The notes beneath the pieces were generated by a model. The model was not told the origin of the DNA, ran no database searches, and worked only from the letters and a program-made list of their open reading frames with translations. A stretch of 64,000 nt of DNA from Herbaspirillum sp. meg3 (GTDB taxonomy: Bacteria > Pseudomonadota > Gammaproteobacteria > Burkholderiales > Burkholderiaceae_D). Both the position numbers and the translations under genes were made by a program. Positions 52,248 through 60,061 of this stretch are shown here, in pieces (the first letter of the stretch is position 1; each line of letters starts with the position of its first letter). The stretch spans positions 1,116,001 through 1,180,000 of the forward strand of contig NZ_CP022736.1 of assembly GCF_002257565.1 (NCBI RefSeq), written 5' to 3'.

Positions 52248-52934
52248 TTACTTGGCTGGAATCGGCGCCAGCGTCTTGTGGTTGCCGACGTCGCGTGCCG
52301 GGGCCTTGTGCACCATGGTGTAGGCATAATCCACACCCATGCCGTAGGCACCGGAATGTTCACGCACGATGTCCATGACGGCGTTATAGGATTCCTTGCG
52401 CGCCCAGTCGCGTTGCCATTCCAGCATCACCTGTTGCCAGGTCACCGGCACTACGCCGGCCTGGATCATGCGCTGCATGGCGTAGTCGTGCGCTTCCTTC
52501 GAGGTACCGCCGGAGGCATCGGCCACCATGTAGATTTCGTAGCCGCCTTCAGCCATCGCACACAGCGCAAAGCTGTTGTTGCAGACTTCCGTCCACAGGC
52601 CGGAGACCACGACTTTTTTCTTGCCGTTGGCGGCCAGTGCATCGCGCACTTTCTGGTCGTCCCAGGAGTTCATCGACGAACGTTCCAGGATGTCGCTGTC
52701 GGGAAAGACGTTGAGCAGTTCAGGATAGGTGTGGCCGGAGAAGCTCTCTGTTTCGACGGTCGTGATGATGGTCGGAATACCGAACACCTTGGCAGCCTTG
52801 GCCAGCGCGACGGTATTGTTCTTGAGCACCTGGCGGTCCATCGATTGCACGCCGAAAGCCATTTGCGGCTGTTGGTCGATGAAGATCATCTGGCAATTGG
52901 TCGGGGTCAATACTTCGAGTTTCGGGTTCGTCAT
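52248..52934 (-). CDS. Isochorismatase-like cysteine hydrolase (YcaC type)
   Basis: A 228-residue hydrolase of the isochorismatase family. The Asp of the triad is in MIFIDQQPQM and the nucleophile Cys in VSGLWTEVCNNSFALCAMAEGGYEIYMVADASGGTSKEAHDYAMQRM, the latter with the cis-peptide region of the family. FPDSDILERSSMNSWDD is YcaC-like. The start is the ATG after AAGGATTTGAC. It is divergent from an amidohydrolase operon with which such genes often co-occur. The substrate is unknown; urea- or amide-type compounds are possible. Confidence 0.87.
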   Translation of the reverse strand: MTNPKLEVLTPTNCQMIFIDQQPQMAFGVQSMDRQVLKNNTVALAKAAKVFGIPTIITTVETESFSGHTYPELLNVFPDSDILERSSMNSWDDQKVRDALAANGKKKVVVSGLWTEVCNNSFALCAMAEGGYEIYMVADASGGTSKEAHDYAMQRMIQAGVVPVTWQQVMLEWQRDWARKESYNAVMDIVREHSGAYGMGVDYAYTMVHKAPARDVGNHKTLAPIPAK

Positions 52935-53282
52935 GTCAAATCCTTGGTGAGGTGGGTGAGGCAGGGAGTGCGGTGTCGCCGACGATGGCCGCTCATGGCA
53001 ACAGAACAAGATAGTGAGCGGCAAGTTTGCTTGCAAGGCTGTCAACAGGAGGTGATCCGAAAGCGCACTGTGCGCCTGTCTGAGTCGGATCTGCCATCAT
53101 GGAGCGCATCATAGGTCGTAAAAAACCGGCTCGCCATTATCTGTTTGTATAGCTAGACGCCGCTTTCGCGATTTTGCACACTCCTTCCATTCTTTCTTGA
53201 TCCCGATCTGCGTGTCCGACGTTGACAAACGATGGAAAACGCGGCTCCCGGGACCATGCCATCGCACCGTCAGGAGCCCGTC
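52935..53282. other. Divergent promoter region with nested inverted repeats
   Basis: These 348 bases lie between the divergent isochorismatase-like and amidohydrolase genes. They hold a GATCCGA/TCGGATC pair (53054-53060, 53085-53091) enclosing the 13-base palindrome GCGCAC-T-GTGCGC (53063-53075). I see no gene. Confidence 0.55.
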
Positions 53283-55151
53283 ATGACCGCAGCTGCCACA
53301 CCCGATCTCATCCTCATCAACGGCAAGTTTCACACCGTCGATCGTCAGAACCCCATCGCCTCCGCCGTCGCCATCAGCGATGGCAAATTCGTCGAAGTCG
53401 GCGACGCCGAATCCGTCATGCGCCATCAGAAGGCCGACACCAAGGTCATCGATCTCGGTGGACGCACGGTCGTGCCGGGCCTCAACGACTCGCACCTGCA
53501 TCTGATCCGCGGCGGCCTGAACTACAACCTGGAATTGCGCTGGGAAGGCGTTCCTTCCGTCGTCGATGCACTGCGCATGCTGAAGACGCAGGCTGATCGC
53601 ACACCACACCCGCAATGGGTGCGCGTGGTCGGCGGTTGGACAGAGTTCCAGTTCGCCGAGCGCCGCATGCCGACCATTGAAGAACTCAATCTCGCCGCAC
53701 CCGACACCCCGGTTTTCGTGCTGCATCTGTATGACCGCGCCTTGCTCAATCGCGCTGCGTTGCAGGCCGTGGGTTACACCAAAGACACGCCGAACCCGCC
53801 CGGCGGCGAAATCCAGCGCGACAAGGCCGGCAATCCGACCGGCATGCTGATCGCGCGGCCGAACGCGATGATCCTGTACGCGACGCTGGCCAAGGGGCCG
53901 ACATTGCCGCTCGACTATCAGGTCAACTCGACGCGCCAGTTCATGCGTGAACTCAATCGTCTCGGCCTGACCAGCGCCATCGATGCGGGTGGTGGCTTCC
54001 AGAACTATCCGGAAGACTACGCCGTGGTCGATCAATTGGCCAAAGACGGACAACTCACCCTGCGTATCGCCTACAACCTGTTCACCCAACGCAAGGGCGC
54101 GGAGCTGGAAGATTTTCAGAAATGGACTGACATGGTCTCGCCGGGCACAGGCGACGACTTTTATCGCCACAACGGCGCCGGTGAAATGCTGGTGTTCTCG
54201 GCAGCCGATTTTGAAGACTTCCTCGAGCCGCGTCCCGATCTGGCGCCGGGTATGGAGGACGAGCTGGAGCGCGTGGTGCGTCATCTGGTCAGCAACCGCT
54301 GGCCATTCCGCCTGCATGCCACCTATGACGAATCGATCGAGCGCATGCTCAACGTCTTTGAAAAGGTCAATCGTGAGATTCCCTTCGACGGCTTGCACTG
54401 GATGTTTGACCATGCAGAAACCATCAGTACCAAAAACATCGAACGCGTACGCGCACTCGGCGGCGGTATCGCGATCCAGCATCGCATGGCGTTTCAGGGG
54501 GAATATTTCACCGAGCGCTACGGTGCGGACGCCGCCAGCCATACGCCGCCGGTGGCCAAGATGCTGGAGATGGGTGTGCCTGTCGGCGGCGGCACCGACG
54601 CCACCCGCGTGGCCAGCTACAACCCGTGGACAGCGCTGTATTGGCTGGTGTCGGGCCGCACCGTCGGCGGCATGAAGCTGTACGACACTGCCGGTCGCCT
54701 GCCGCGCGAAACCGCCATCGAACTGTGGACCGCCGGCAGCGCCTGGTTCTCCAGCGAGCAAGACAAGAAGGGCCGCATCAAGGCCGGGCAGCTGGCCGAC
54801 ATGGCGGTGCTGAGCAAGGATTTCTTCAGCGTCCATGAAGACGACATCAAGGCGATCGAGTCTGTCATGACCATCGTCGGCGGCAAGGTGGTGTACGCCG
54901 ACGAAGAGTTTTCTTCACACGGCCCGGCACCGATTCCGGTATTGCCGGACTGGTCGCCGGTCTCGCTGGTGCCGGGACATTATCGTCCGGTGGCGAAAGC
55001 CAAGGCAAAGGCGGCAGCACTGCCGCATGCCTGCGCCGGTTCCTGCGGTGTGCATGGTCACTCACACGATACGGCGCGCGGTTCATCGGTGCCGGTTTCC
55101 AATTACGCCGGCTTTTGGGGCGCTCTCGGTTGCAGCTGCTTTGCCTTCTGA
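53283..55151 (+). CDS. YtcJ-like metal-dependent amidohydrolase
   Basis: A 622-residue amidohydrolase of the YtcJ/amidohydrolase 3 family. After a beta-sandwich segment, VVPGLNDSHLHLIRGG gives the HxH metal motif; later metal or catalytic segments are RLHATYDES, WMFDHAE and VGGGTDATRV, and the end of the barrel carries AEQ-like KAGQLADMAVLSKDFF. The usual length is about 540-580; here about 40 extra residues form a Cys/His-rich tail (HACAGSCGVHGHSHD and GCSCFAF). The start follows CAGGAGCCCGTC. It heads an operon with DoxX, a haloperoxidase-like hydrolase and Dps. The substrate is unknown. Confidence 0.87.
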   Translation: MTAAATPDLILINGKFHTVDRQNPIASAVAISDGKFVEVGDAESVMRHQKADTKVIDLGGRTVVPGLNDSHLHLIRGGLNYNLELRWEGVPSVVDALRMLKTQADRTPHPQWVRVVGGWTEFQFAERRMPTIEELNLAAPDTPVFVLHLYDRALLNRAALQAVGYTKDTPNPPGGEIQRDKAGNPTGMLIARPNAMILYATLAKGPTLPLDYQVNSTRQFMRELNRLGLTSAIDAGGGFQNYPEDYAVVDQLAKDGQLTLRIAYNLFTQRKGAELEDFQKWTDMVSPGTGDDFYRHNGAGEMLVFSAADFEDFLEPRPDLAPGMEDELERVVRHLVSNRWPFRLHATYDESIERMLNVFEKVNREIPFDGLHWMFDHAETISTKNIERVRALGGGIAIQHRMAFQGEYFTERYGADAASHTPPVAKMLEMGVPVGGGTDATRVASYNPWTALYWLVSGRTVGGMKLYDTAGRLPRETAIELWTAGSAWFSSEQDKKGRIKAGQLADMAVLSKDFFSVHEDDIKAIESVMTIVGGKVVYADEEFSSHGPAPIPVLPDWSPVSLVPGHYRPVAKAKAKAAALPHACAGSCGVHGHSHDTARGSSVPVSNYAGFWGALGCSCFAF

Positions 55152-55155
55152 CATC

Positions 55156-55587
55156 ATGACTAAAAATAAATCTCTCCTGCAGTCTCTTCTGTTCGCCCCA
55201 CAGATCGATCTGGGTTTGCTGTTCCTGCGCGTGGCGGGCAGCTTCATGCTGTTCTACGTTCACGGCTTGCCCAAGATTCTGCATTTCAGCAGCGAGCTGA
55301 CGAAGATCGAAGATCCCTTCGGCTTCGGTCCGCAGCTCAGTTTGTGGGCCGCCATCCTCGCGGAATTCATCTGCCCGATTCTGATCGCCGCAGGTTTGTT
55401 CACACGTCTGGCGTGCCTGCCCATCATCGGCGTGCTGCTGATCGCTATGCTGGCGGTGCATCCGGACTGGAGCATTCCGGAAGGGCAGTTCGGCTGGCTG
55501 CTGCTGGTGATATTTATCTCCATCGCGCTATGCGGCCCCGGTCGCTGGCGTTTGTTGTCATCCGGTGAAAGTGTCAAAGCGTCTTGA
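55156..55587 (+). CDS. DoxX family membrane protein (YqjF-like)
   Basis: A 143-residue four-helix membrane protein of the DoxX family: DLGLLFLRVAGSFMLFYVHGLPKILHF, LWAAILAEFICPILIAAGLFTRLACLPIIGVLLIAML and the final WLLLVIFISIALCGPGRW segments are typical. It starts four bases after the amidohydrolase stop. E. coli YqjF, a relative, responds to aromatic nitro compounds through the LysR regulator YhaJ. Function may lie in quinone or thiosulfate redox protection; this is not shown. Confidence 0.85.
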   Translation: MTKNKSLLQSLLFAPQIDLGLLFLRVAGSFMLFYVHGLPKILHFSSELTKIEDPFGFGPQLSLWAAILAEFICPILIAAGLFTRLACLPIIGVLLIAMLAVHPDWSIPEGQFGWLLLVIFISIALCGPGRWRLLSSGESVKAS

Positions 55588-55610
55588 GCGCCGGAATACT
55601 TTTTTATCTC

Positions 55611-55625
55611 GCCCGGTATCCGGGC
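55611..55625 (+). repeat. Intercistronic hairpin before the hydrolase gene
   Basis: GCCCGG-TAT-CCGGGC, a compact 6-bp GC stem in the 68-bp gap between the DoxX and hydrolase genes. It may stabilise or process the message. Confidence 0.5.
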
Positions 55626-55655
55626 AATAACGTAATTATCTAAAGGAGCAACACC

Positions 55656-56480
55656 ATGGCTACAATTACTACGCGCGACGGCACGGAAATCTACTTCAAG
55701 GATTGGGGGAAGGGACAGCCGGTGATTTTCAGCCATGGCTGGCCGCTGGACGCCGACATGTGGGAATACCAGATGAATTTCCTGGCGGAAAAGGGCTATC
55801 GCGTGATCGCCTATGACCGTCGTGGTTTTGGCCGTTCGAGCCAGCCATGGGACGGTTACAACTACGACACCTTCGCCGACGACCTGGCGGAACTGATCGA
55901 AGCACTGGATCTGAAAGAAGCCGTGCTGGTGGGTTTCTCCATGGGTGGCGGCGATGTGGCGCGCTATATCGGCCGCCATGGCGTCAAGCGTTTGTCCAAG
56001 GCCGTTCTGGTCGGCGCCGTGACACCGATCTTCATCAAGACCGACAATCATCCGGAAGGCGTGCCGAAGGAAGTGTTCGACGGCATCAAGGATGGTCTGC
56101 GTGCCGACCGCGCGCAGTTCCTCAGCGACTTCAGTTCAGTCTTCTACGGCACCAACCGTCCTGACAGCAAGGTCTCCGCCGGCGTTCTGGCGCAGACGCT
56201 CAACATCGCACTGCTGGCATCGCTCAAGGGCACCATCGATTGCGTCACTGCGTTTTCCGAAACCGACTTCCGCGAAGATATGAAGAAATTCACTTTGCCG
56301 ACGCTGGTGATCCATGGCGACGACGACCAGGTCGTTCCACTGGAAGCAACTGGCAAGCTTGCAGCCGCCGCGGTGCCGGGTTCGCAACTCAAGGTCTATC
56401 CGGGCGCGCCGCATGCGCTGTGCTTTACCCACAAGGATCAGCTGAACCTGGATCTGCTCGGCTTCCTGCAAGCGCGATAG
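55656..56480 (+). CDS. Alpha/beta hydrolase (non-heme haloperoxidase-like, cytosolic)
   Basis: A 274-residue cofactor-free haloperoxidase/esterase-like hydrolase without a signal peptide. The catalytic serine is in GFSMGGG, the Asp is in VIHGDDDQVVP and the His in YPGAPHALCFTH; SHGWPLDADMWEYQM and DRRGFGRSSQPWDG are further motifs. It is a close paralogue of the Tat-exported hydrolase at 43541 (same SETDF and KKF-PTLVIHGDDDQVVP stretches). AAAGGAGCAACACC precedes the ATG. It follows DoxX and precedes Dps, both oxidative-stress genes. Confidence 0.89.
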   Translation: MATITTRDGTEIYFKDWGKGQPVIFSHGWPLDADMWEYQMNFLAEKGYRVIAYDRRGFGRSSQPWDGYNYDTFADDLAELIEALDLKEAVLVGFSMGGGDVARYIGRHGVKRLSKAVLVGAVTPIFIKTDNHPEGVPKEVFDGIKDGLRADRAQFLSDFSSVFYGTNRPDSKVSAGVLAQTLNIALLASLKGTIDCVTAFSETDFREDMKKFTLPTLVIHGDDDQVVPLEATGKLAAAAVPGSQLKVYPGAPHALCFTHKDQLNLDLLGFLQAR

Positions 56481-56488
56481 GAATCGGT

Positions 56489-57016
56489 ATGGACAAGAAA
56501 GCTGTCAAACAAGATGTCAAAAAACGACGCATGGCGCCGCTGGCGACACCCAGCGCCTTGTCTGCGCAGGCAACGAAGGATATCTCAGGCGGGCTGAACA
56601 TCCTGCTGGCGGATATCTTCGCCTTGTATATGAAGACCAAGAACTTCCACTGGCATATGTCCGGCCCGTATTTCCGCGACTACCATCTGCTGCTGGACGA
56701 TCAGGCCAATCAGATACTGGCGATCACCGATCCTGTGGCGGAACGCGTGCGCAAGATCGGCGGCACCACGCTGCGCTCGGCAGGGCAGATCTGCGACCTG
56801 CAACGGCTGTCCGATAACGAGAGCGACTATGTCACGCCTGCCGACATGCTGGCCGAGCTGCACCAGGACAACATGCGGCTGGTCAGCTATATGCGCGCCA
56901 CGCACGGTGTCTGCGATGAGCATGGCGACGTCGCGACCGCGAGTTTGCTGGAGAACTGGATAGACGAGGCGGAGCAGCGCGCGTGGTTCCTGTTCGAGTC
57001 TGGACGGCACAGCTGA
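56489..57016 (+). CDS. dps: Dps family DNA-binding ferritin
   Basis: A 175-residue Dps protein. The lysine-rich start (MDKKAVKQDVKKRR) is suited to DNA binding; the ferroxidase motif lies in KNFHWHMSGPYFRDYHLLLDDQANQI with ITDPVAERVRKIGG giving the Asp and Glu ligands. Predicted to store iron while consuming hydrogen peroxide and to protect DNA. It starts eight bases after the hydrolase stop, so it is the last gene of the amidohydrolase-DoxX-hydrolase-dps operon. A terminator follows. Confidence 0.92.
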   Translation: MDKKAVKQDVKKRRMAPLATPSALSAQATKDISGGLNILLADIFALYMKTKNFHWHMSGPYFRDYHLLLDDQANQILAITDPVAERVRKIGGTTLRSAGQICDLQRLSDNESDYVTPADMLAELHQDNMRLVSYMRATHGVCDEHGDVATASLLENWIDEAEQRAWFLFESGRHS

Positions 57017-57038
57017 AGTAAGAGGGGGCTTGAGGGGG

Positions 57039-57067
57039 AAAGCGCGTCTGTTACAGGCGCGCTTTTT
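57039..57067 (+). terminator. Intrinsic terminator of the dps operon
   Basis: AAGCGCG-CTG-TTA-CAG-CGCGCTT stem with one internal T/G pair, then T6. Lies 23 bp past the dps stop. Confidence 0.85.
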
Positions 57068-57110
57068 TATTGCTCGTTACGAATGCATCAGGAATGCATC
57101 GTGGATTCCA

Positions 57111-57524
57111 CTACGGCTTGGCGGGACGGGCCAGTCGCCCCAGCGCCAGACGCAGTCCGCCATGAACCATCGTGGTGTCGGGTGAATCGTGCAACACCGC
57201 CAGATACTTTTGCCTGAACTCCGGCTGGCTCGCTTCGGCCGGCCCGATCAGGCCTTCCACCGCCTGCTTGAAGGCTGTGACCGCAGCATCGTCGATCGGC
57301 TCTTTGTCGTCCAGCCGCTCGTCCAGCGCCACCATGAATTCCGACAGAATACGCAGCCACGCGAAATCAGGATGCATCGTCACCAGTTGCAGGTGTTCGA
57401 AAGGATTGCCAACATCGCCAAAGTTCTTCGACTGATGATCGATCAGCTGTTTGTGCATCTTGCGCAGTTCCTTGGCGAGTTGCTCAAGTTGCGAACGGTT
57501 GCTGGTGTCGTCGTTGACGCTCAT
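57111..57524 (-). CDS. Hypothetical soluble helical protein
   Basis: A 137-residue, mainly helical, charged protein (SQLEQLAKELRKMHKQLIDHQSKNFGDVGNPFEHLQLVTMHPDFAWLRILSEFMVALDERLDDKEPIDDAAVTAF). I do not recognise a family by name. AGAAAGATCCC precedes the ATG. It lies next to an orphan response regulator on the same strand (57 bp between), but nothing shows that they work together. Confidence 0.7.
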   Translation of the reverse strand: MSVNDDTSNRSQLEQLAKELRKMHKQLIDHQSKNFGDVGNPFEHLQLVTMHPDFAWLRILSEFMVALDERLDDKEPIDDAAVTAFKQAVEGLIGPAEASQPEFRQKYLAVLHDSPDTTMVHGGLRLALGRLARPAKP

Positions 57525-57580
57525 GGGATCTTTCTGATAAATGTAGTAGGGGCGTCGCCGGAAAGAAGCAAGGCTATCTT

Positions 57581-58201
57581 TCAGCGGCTTCTGGCTCTGG
57601 AGATGTGCAGCCGCTCTGCCGCCCGTACGAGGTCGGCCAGCGTCTTCGCTTCCATTTTATCCATGACCCGGCGTTTGTGCACTTTGGCAGTGATTTCGCT
57701 GATGCCCAGTTCCGTGGCGATTTGCTTGTTGAGCAGGCCGCCGATGGCCAGTTCGAGAACTTCACGTTCGCGTGGCGTCAGTTTTTCCAGACGCATCGTC
57801 GATGCGGCATGCTCGGTTCGTGAGGCGATGTTTTTTTCGGCGGCAGCCAGCGCTTCGTCAACGGCGTTGAGCAGCTGGTCGCTCCGGATTGGTTTGGTGA
57901 AAAATTCCCGCGCACCGGCCTTCATGGCCTGCACGGTATCGGGTATGGTGCCGTAGCCGGAAATGAAAATCACGGGGATGGCGTCCCCTTTTTCTTCCAG
58001 CTTCTTGACTACGTCAAAACCGTTAGACCCCGGCATCTTCATGTCCAGGATCAGGCAGCAAGGGGAGAGCGGCAGAGGCGTGCTGAAGAAACGATCAGCC
58101 GACGAAAACCCCGTCGCGGCATAGCCGGCGGACGACAGCAGACGTACTAAAGACTCTCTTACCTTGTCATCGTCATCGACGATAAAAACGATTCTTTCCA
58201 T
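57581..58201 (-). CDS. FixJ/NarL-type response regulator
   Basis: A 206-residue two-domain regulator. Receiver (1-120): IVDDDDKVRESLVRLLSSAGY, phospho-acceptor Asp in LILDMKMPGSNGFDVV, then SGYGTIPDTVQAMKAGAREFFTKPI with the conserved Lys. LuxR-type HTH (about 140-200): RLEKLTPREREVLELAIGGLLNKQIATELGISEITAKVHKRRVMDKMEAKTLADLV. It is FixJ-like, often working with PAS histidine kinases; no kinase is adjacent. Promoter start follows CAGGAATACACC. The nearest kinases are the hybrid one at 47692 and the soluble one at 62033. Confidence 0.92.
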   Translation of the reverse strand: MERIVFIVDDDDKVRESLVRLLSSAGYAATGFSSADRFFSTPLPLSPCCLILDMKMPGSNGFDVVKKLEEKGDAIPVIFISGYGTIPDTVQAMKAGAREFFTKPIRSDQLLNAVDEALAAAEKNIASRTEHAASTMRLEKLTPREREVLELAIGGLLNKQIATELGISEITAKVHKRRVMDKMEAKTLADLVRAAERLHISRARSR

Positions 58202-58611
58202 GGTGTATTCCTGTCACAGTTGTTGCACCACGAGCACGGAGTGTGCATTGATTTTTACGGAGGAAACAGTAGCGCGCATTCCGGGCAAGTGCAAGAAGCA
58301 ATGCCAGGCTGATTGATGCAATGATGTTCATCCGTCATCCATTTTTATTGTACGAATCTGCTTTTTTTTGTACAAAACGCGCCGACGTTCAGCGCGCATG
58401 TCCGCTGGAGAACGGCTTGCAAGCTGCTTGTCAGGAATCGTTAACAGTCACAGCGACAACAGATGCAAAACCGACAACTATCTGTTTGGATAATTATCGA
58501 AGCCGCCCGCAACTGTTATGTTGCAAAGTGCTTCATCTTTCTTCATTCCATCGACATCACGACCGTCAAGCCAATCATCTTGACCGTGCCGCTGCACAGG
58601 AGACTCGCTCT
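58202..58611. other. Intergenic between the response regulator and DUF1275 gene
   Basis: These 410 bases hold a divergent promoter region. A 12-base palindrome TTTTGTACAAAA is at 58366-58377, and TTGTAC is repeated at 58348. An in-frame upstream extension of the DUF1275 gene exists but lacks a ribosome site and is not protein-like. I see no gene. Confidence 0.55.
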
Positions 58612-59319
58612 ATGAATACCCCCCGACGCAATTTGCAGCAAGCTACCGGTCTCGCCTTCCTTGCCGGTTATGTGGATACGCTCGGCTTCGTCGCTTTGTT
58701 CGGCTTGTTCACCGCGCATGTGACAGGTAACTTCATCCTCATTGGCGCAGCGCTGGCGGATGCCTCGCAGATGTCCATCCTGCTTAAATTTCTGGCATTT
58801 CCCGCATTCATTGCCGGCGTGGCGGTGGCGCGATTGTTTATTGTCGCCATAGAACGGCGTGGCGGCCCGGCGCTGACGCTGGCGTTGTCCTTGCAGTTGT
58901 TGCTGCTGGCCGGTTTCATGGTGTTCGGCATCCTGGCGGCACCGGTCGGGGCGGCGGTGTCGCCGTATGCGATGACGGCGGGGTTATTGGGCACGGCGGC
59001 CATGGGTGTGCATAGCGCGATCAGTCGTTTGCTGCTGACACAGCTGGCGCCGACGTCCATGATGACCGGCAACGTGACGCAGATCGTCATCGACAGCATC
59101 GATGTGCTGCGCGGCGTTGCGGACGGCGGCACGGCGGCGCGCTGCATGAAATTCTTCTGGACCATTCTGGCGTTCGGCATCGGCGCAATCGCCGCAGCAT
59201 TTGCTTATCACACCTGCGGCTTTGCCGCTTTGCTCGTACCTATCCTGATTCTATCGGGCCTGATCGTCCTCGACAGGATTGACGCCAGACGCATTTCCGA
59301 CGATGCTGTCGCCCCATGA
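58612..59319 (+). CDS. DUF1275 (YoaK-like) membrane protein
   Basis: A 235-residue protein with about six to seven helices, matching DUF1275: ATGLAFLAGYVDTLGFVALFGLFTAHVTGNFILIG at the start, and GVHSAISRLLLTQLAPTSMMTGNVTQIVIDSIDVLRG in the middle, both repeats of the family. CAGGAGACTCGCTCT precedes the ATG. Its stop overlaps the following TMEM175-like gene (ATGA). Function is unknown, possibly in membrane transport. Confidence 0.88.
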   Translation: MNTPRRNLQQATGLAFLAGYVDTLGFVALFGLFTAHVTGNFILIGAALADASQMSILLKFLAFPAFIAGVAVARLFIVAIERRGGPALTLALSLQLLLLAGFMVFGILAAPVGAAVSPYAMTAGLLGTAAMGVHSAISRLLLTQLAPTSMMTGNVTQIVIDSIDVLRGVADGGTAARCMKFFWTILAFGIGAIAAAFAYHTCGFAALLVPILILSGLIVLDRIDARRISDDAVAP

Positions 59320-59885
59320 ACAAAGCGCGACTTGAAGCATTCAGCGATGGCGTCATTGCCATTGCCATTACAATCATGGTGCTGGGCCTGCAAATGCCGC
59401 GAGGCGCCGGCCTGGACGATTTGTTGAAACTGGTGCCGCAACTGCTGAGCTATGTACTCAGCTTTACCTACGTCGGTATTTACTGGGTCAACCATCATCA
59501 TTTGCTGCAACCGGTCAGCCGCGTTAATGGCCGTATTCTCTGGGCCAATCTGCATCTGCTGTTCTGGCTGTCGCTGATTCCCTTCGTCACCAACTGGGTT
59601 GCCGAGCATCATCGCGATCCGGTGCCGGTGGCGTCCTACGGTGCGGTGTTGCTGATGTGCTCGGTGGCATTCCTGCTGTTGCGGCGCGCCTTGATCGCAA
59701 GCGAAGGCCGCGATTCCCGCTTGGCGAAGGCGGTCGGCAAAGGCGTCAAGAATTCCGCCTCCATTGTGCTCTACGCTCTGGCGATTCCCTTGTCGATGTG
59801 GAGTCCCTTGTTGGGAACAGCCATTTATGTCGTGCTGGCTGCGTTCTGGTTTATTCCAGACCACCGCTTCGAAATCTCGAAGTAA
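59316..59885 (+). CDS. TMEM175-like potassium channel subunit (DUF1211)
   Basis: A 189-residue membrane protein with about six helices. The hallmark RLEAFSDGVIAIAITIMVLGLQMP (FSDG filter-helix motif) is at residues 5-28, and YVGIYWVNHHHLLQ follows. These motifs define TMEM175-type channels, which in bacteria form potassium-conducting tetramers. It is translationally coupled to the DUF1275 gene. The ion selectivity of this member is inferred from the family. Confidence 0.88.
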   Translation: MNKARLEAFSDGVIAIAITIMVLGLQMPRGAGLDDLLKLVPQLLSYVLSFTYVGIYWVNHHHLLQPVSRVNGRILWANLHLLFWLSLIPFVTNWVAEHHRDPVPVASYGAVLLMCSVAFLLLRRALIASEGRDSRLAKAVGKGVKNSASIVLYALAIPLSMWSPLLGTAIYVVLAAFWFIPDHRFEISK

Positions 59886-59973
59886 CCACAAGCAACCGCA
59901 GCTGATCTGCGGCAAGTATTTGCTCATCCATCAGCTGCGTCCTGCCTCATCTTTTGACTAGTGTGTTACACAC

Positions 59974-59981
59974 GCCGATAA
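59974..59981 (+). promoter_or_regulatory. FliA (sigma-28)-like -10 box of the chemoreceptor gene
   Basis: GCCGATAA matches the sigma-28 -10 consensus, 80 bases upstream of a chemoreceptor start. The -35 (TAAA consensus) is poor here (TGAC at the expected spacing), so this is a candidate only. Confidence 0.45.
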
Positions 59982-60061
59982 GTCATCCTGTCTCTGGCAA
60001 ACACGAAAACTGCGCAAGCAATTTTTGATTGAACAGACACCCTGGATCCTTTGGAGGCATG

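Noticed and set aside
53109..54836. Open frame of about 575 codons antisense to the amidohydrolase
   Set aside because: Antisense shadow; no motif, while the plus strand carries the metal-binding HxH and other amidohydrolase motifs.
58321..58611. N-terminal extension of the DUF1275 protein by about 97 residues
   Set aside because: Sequence is Cys/His/Thr-rich without helices, there is no ribosome site, and the ATG at 58612 has CAGGAG and gives the family-typical start.
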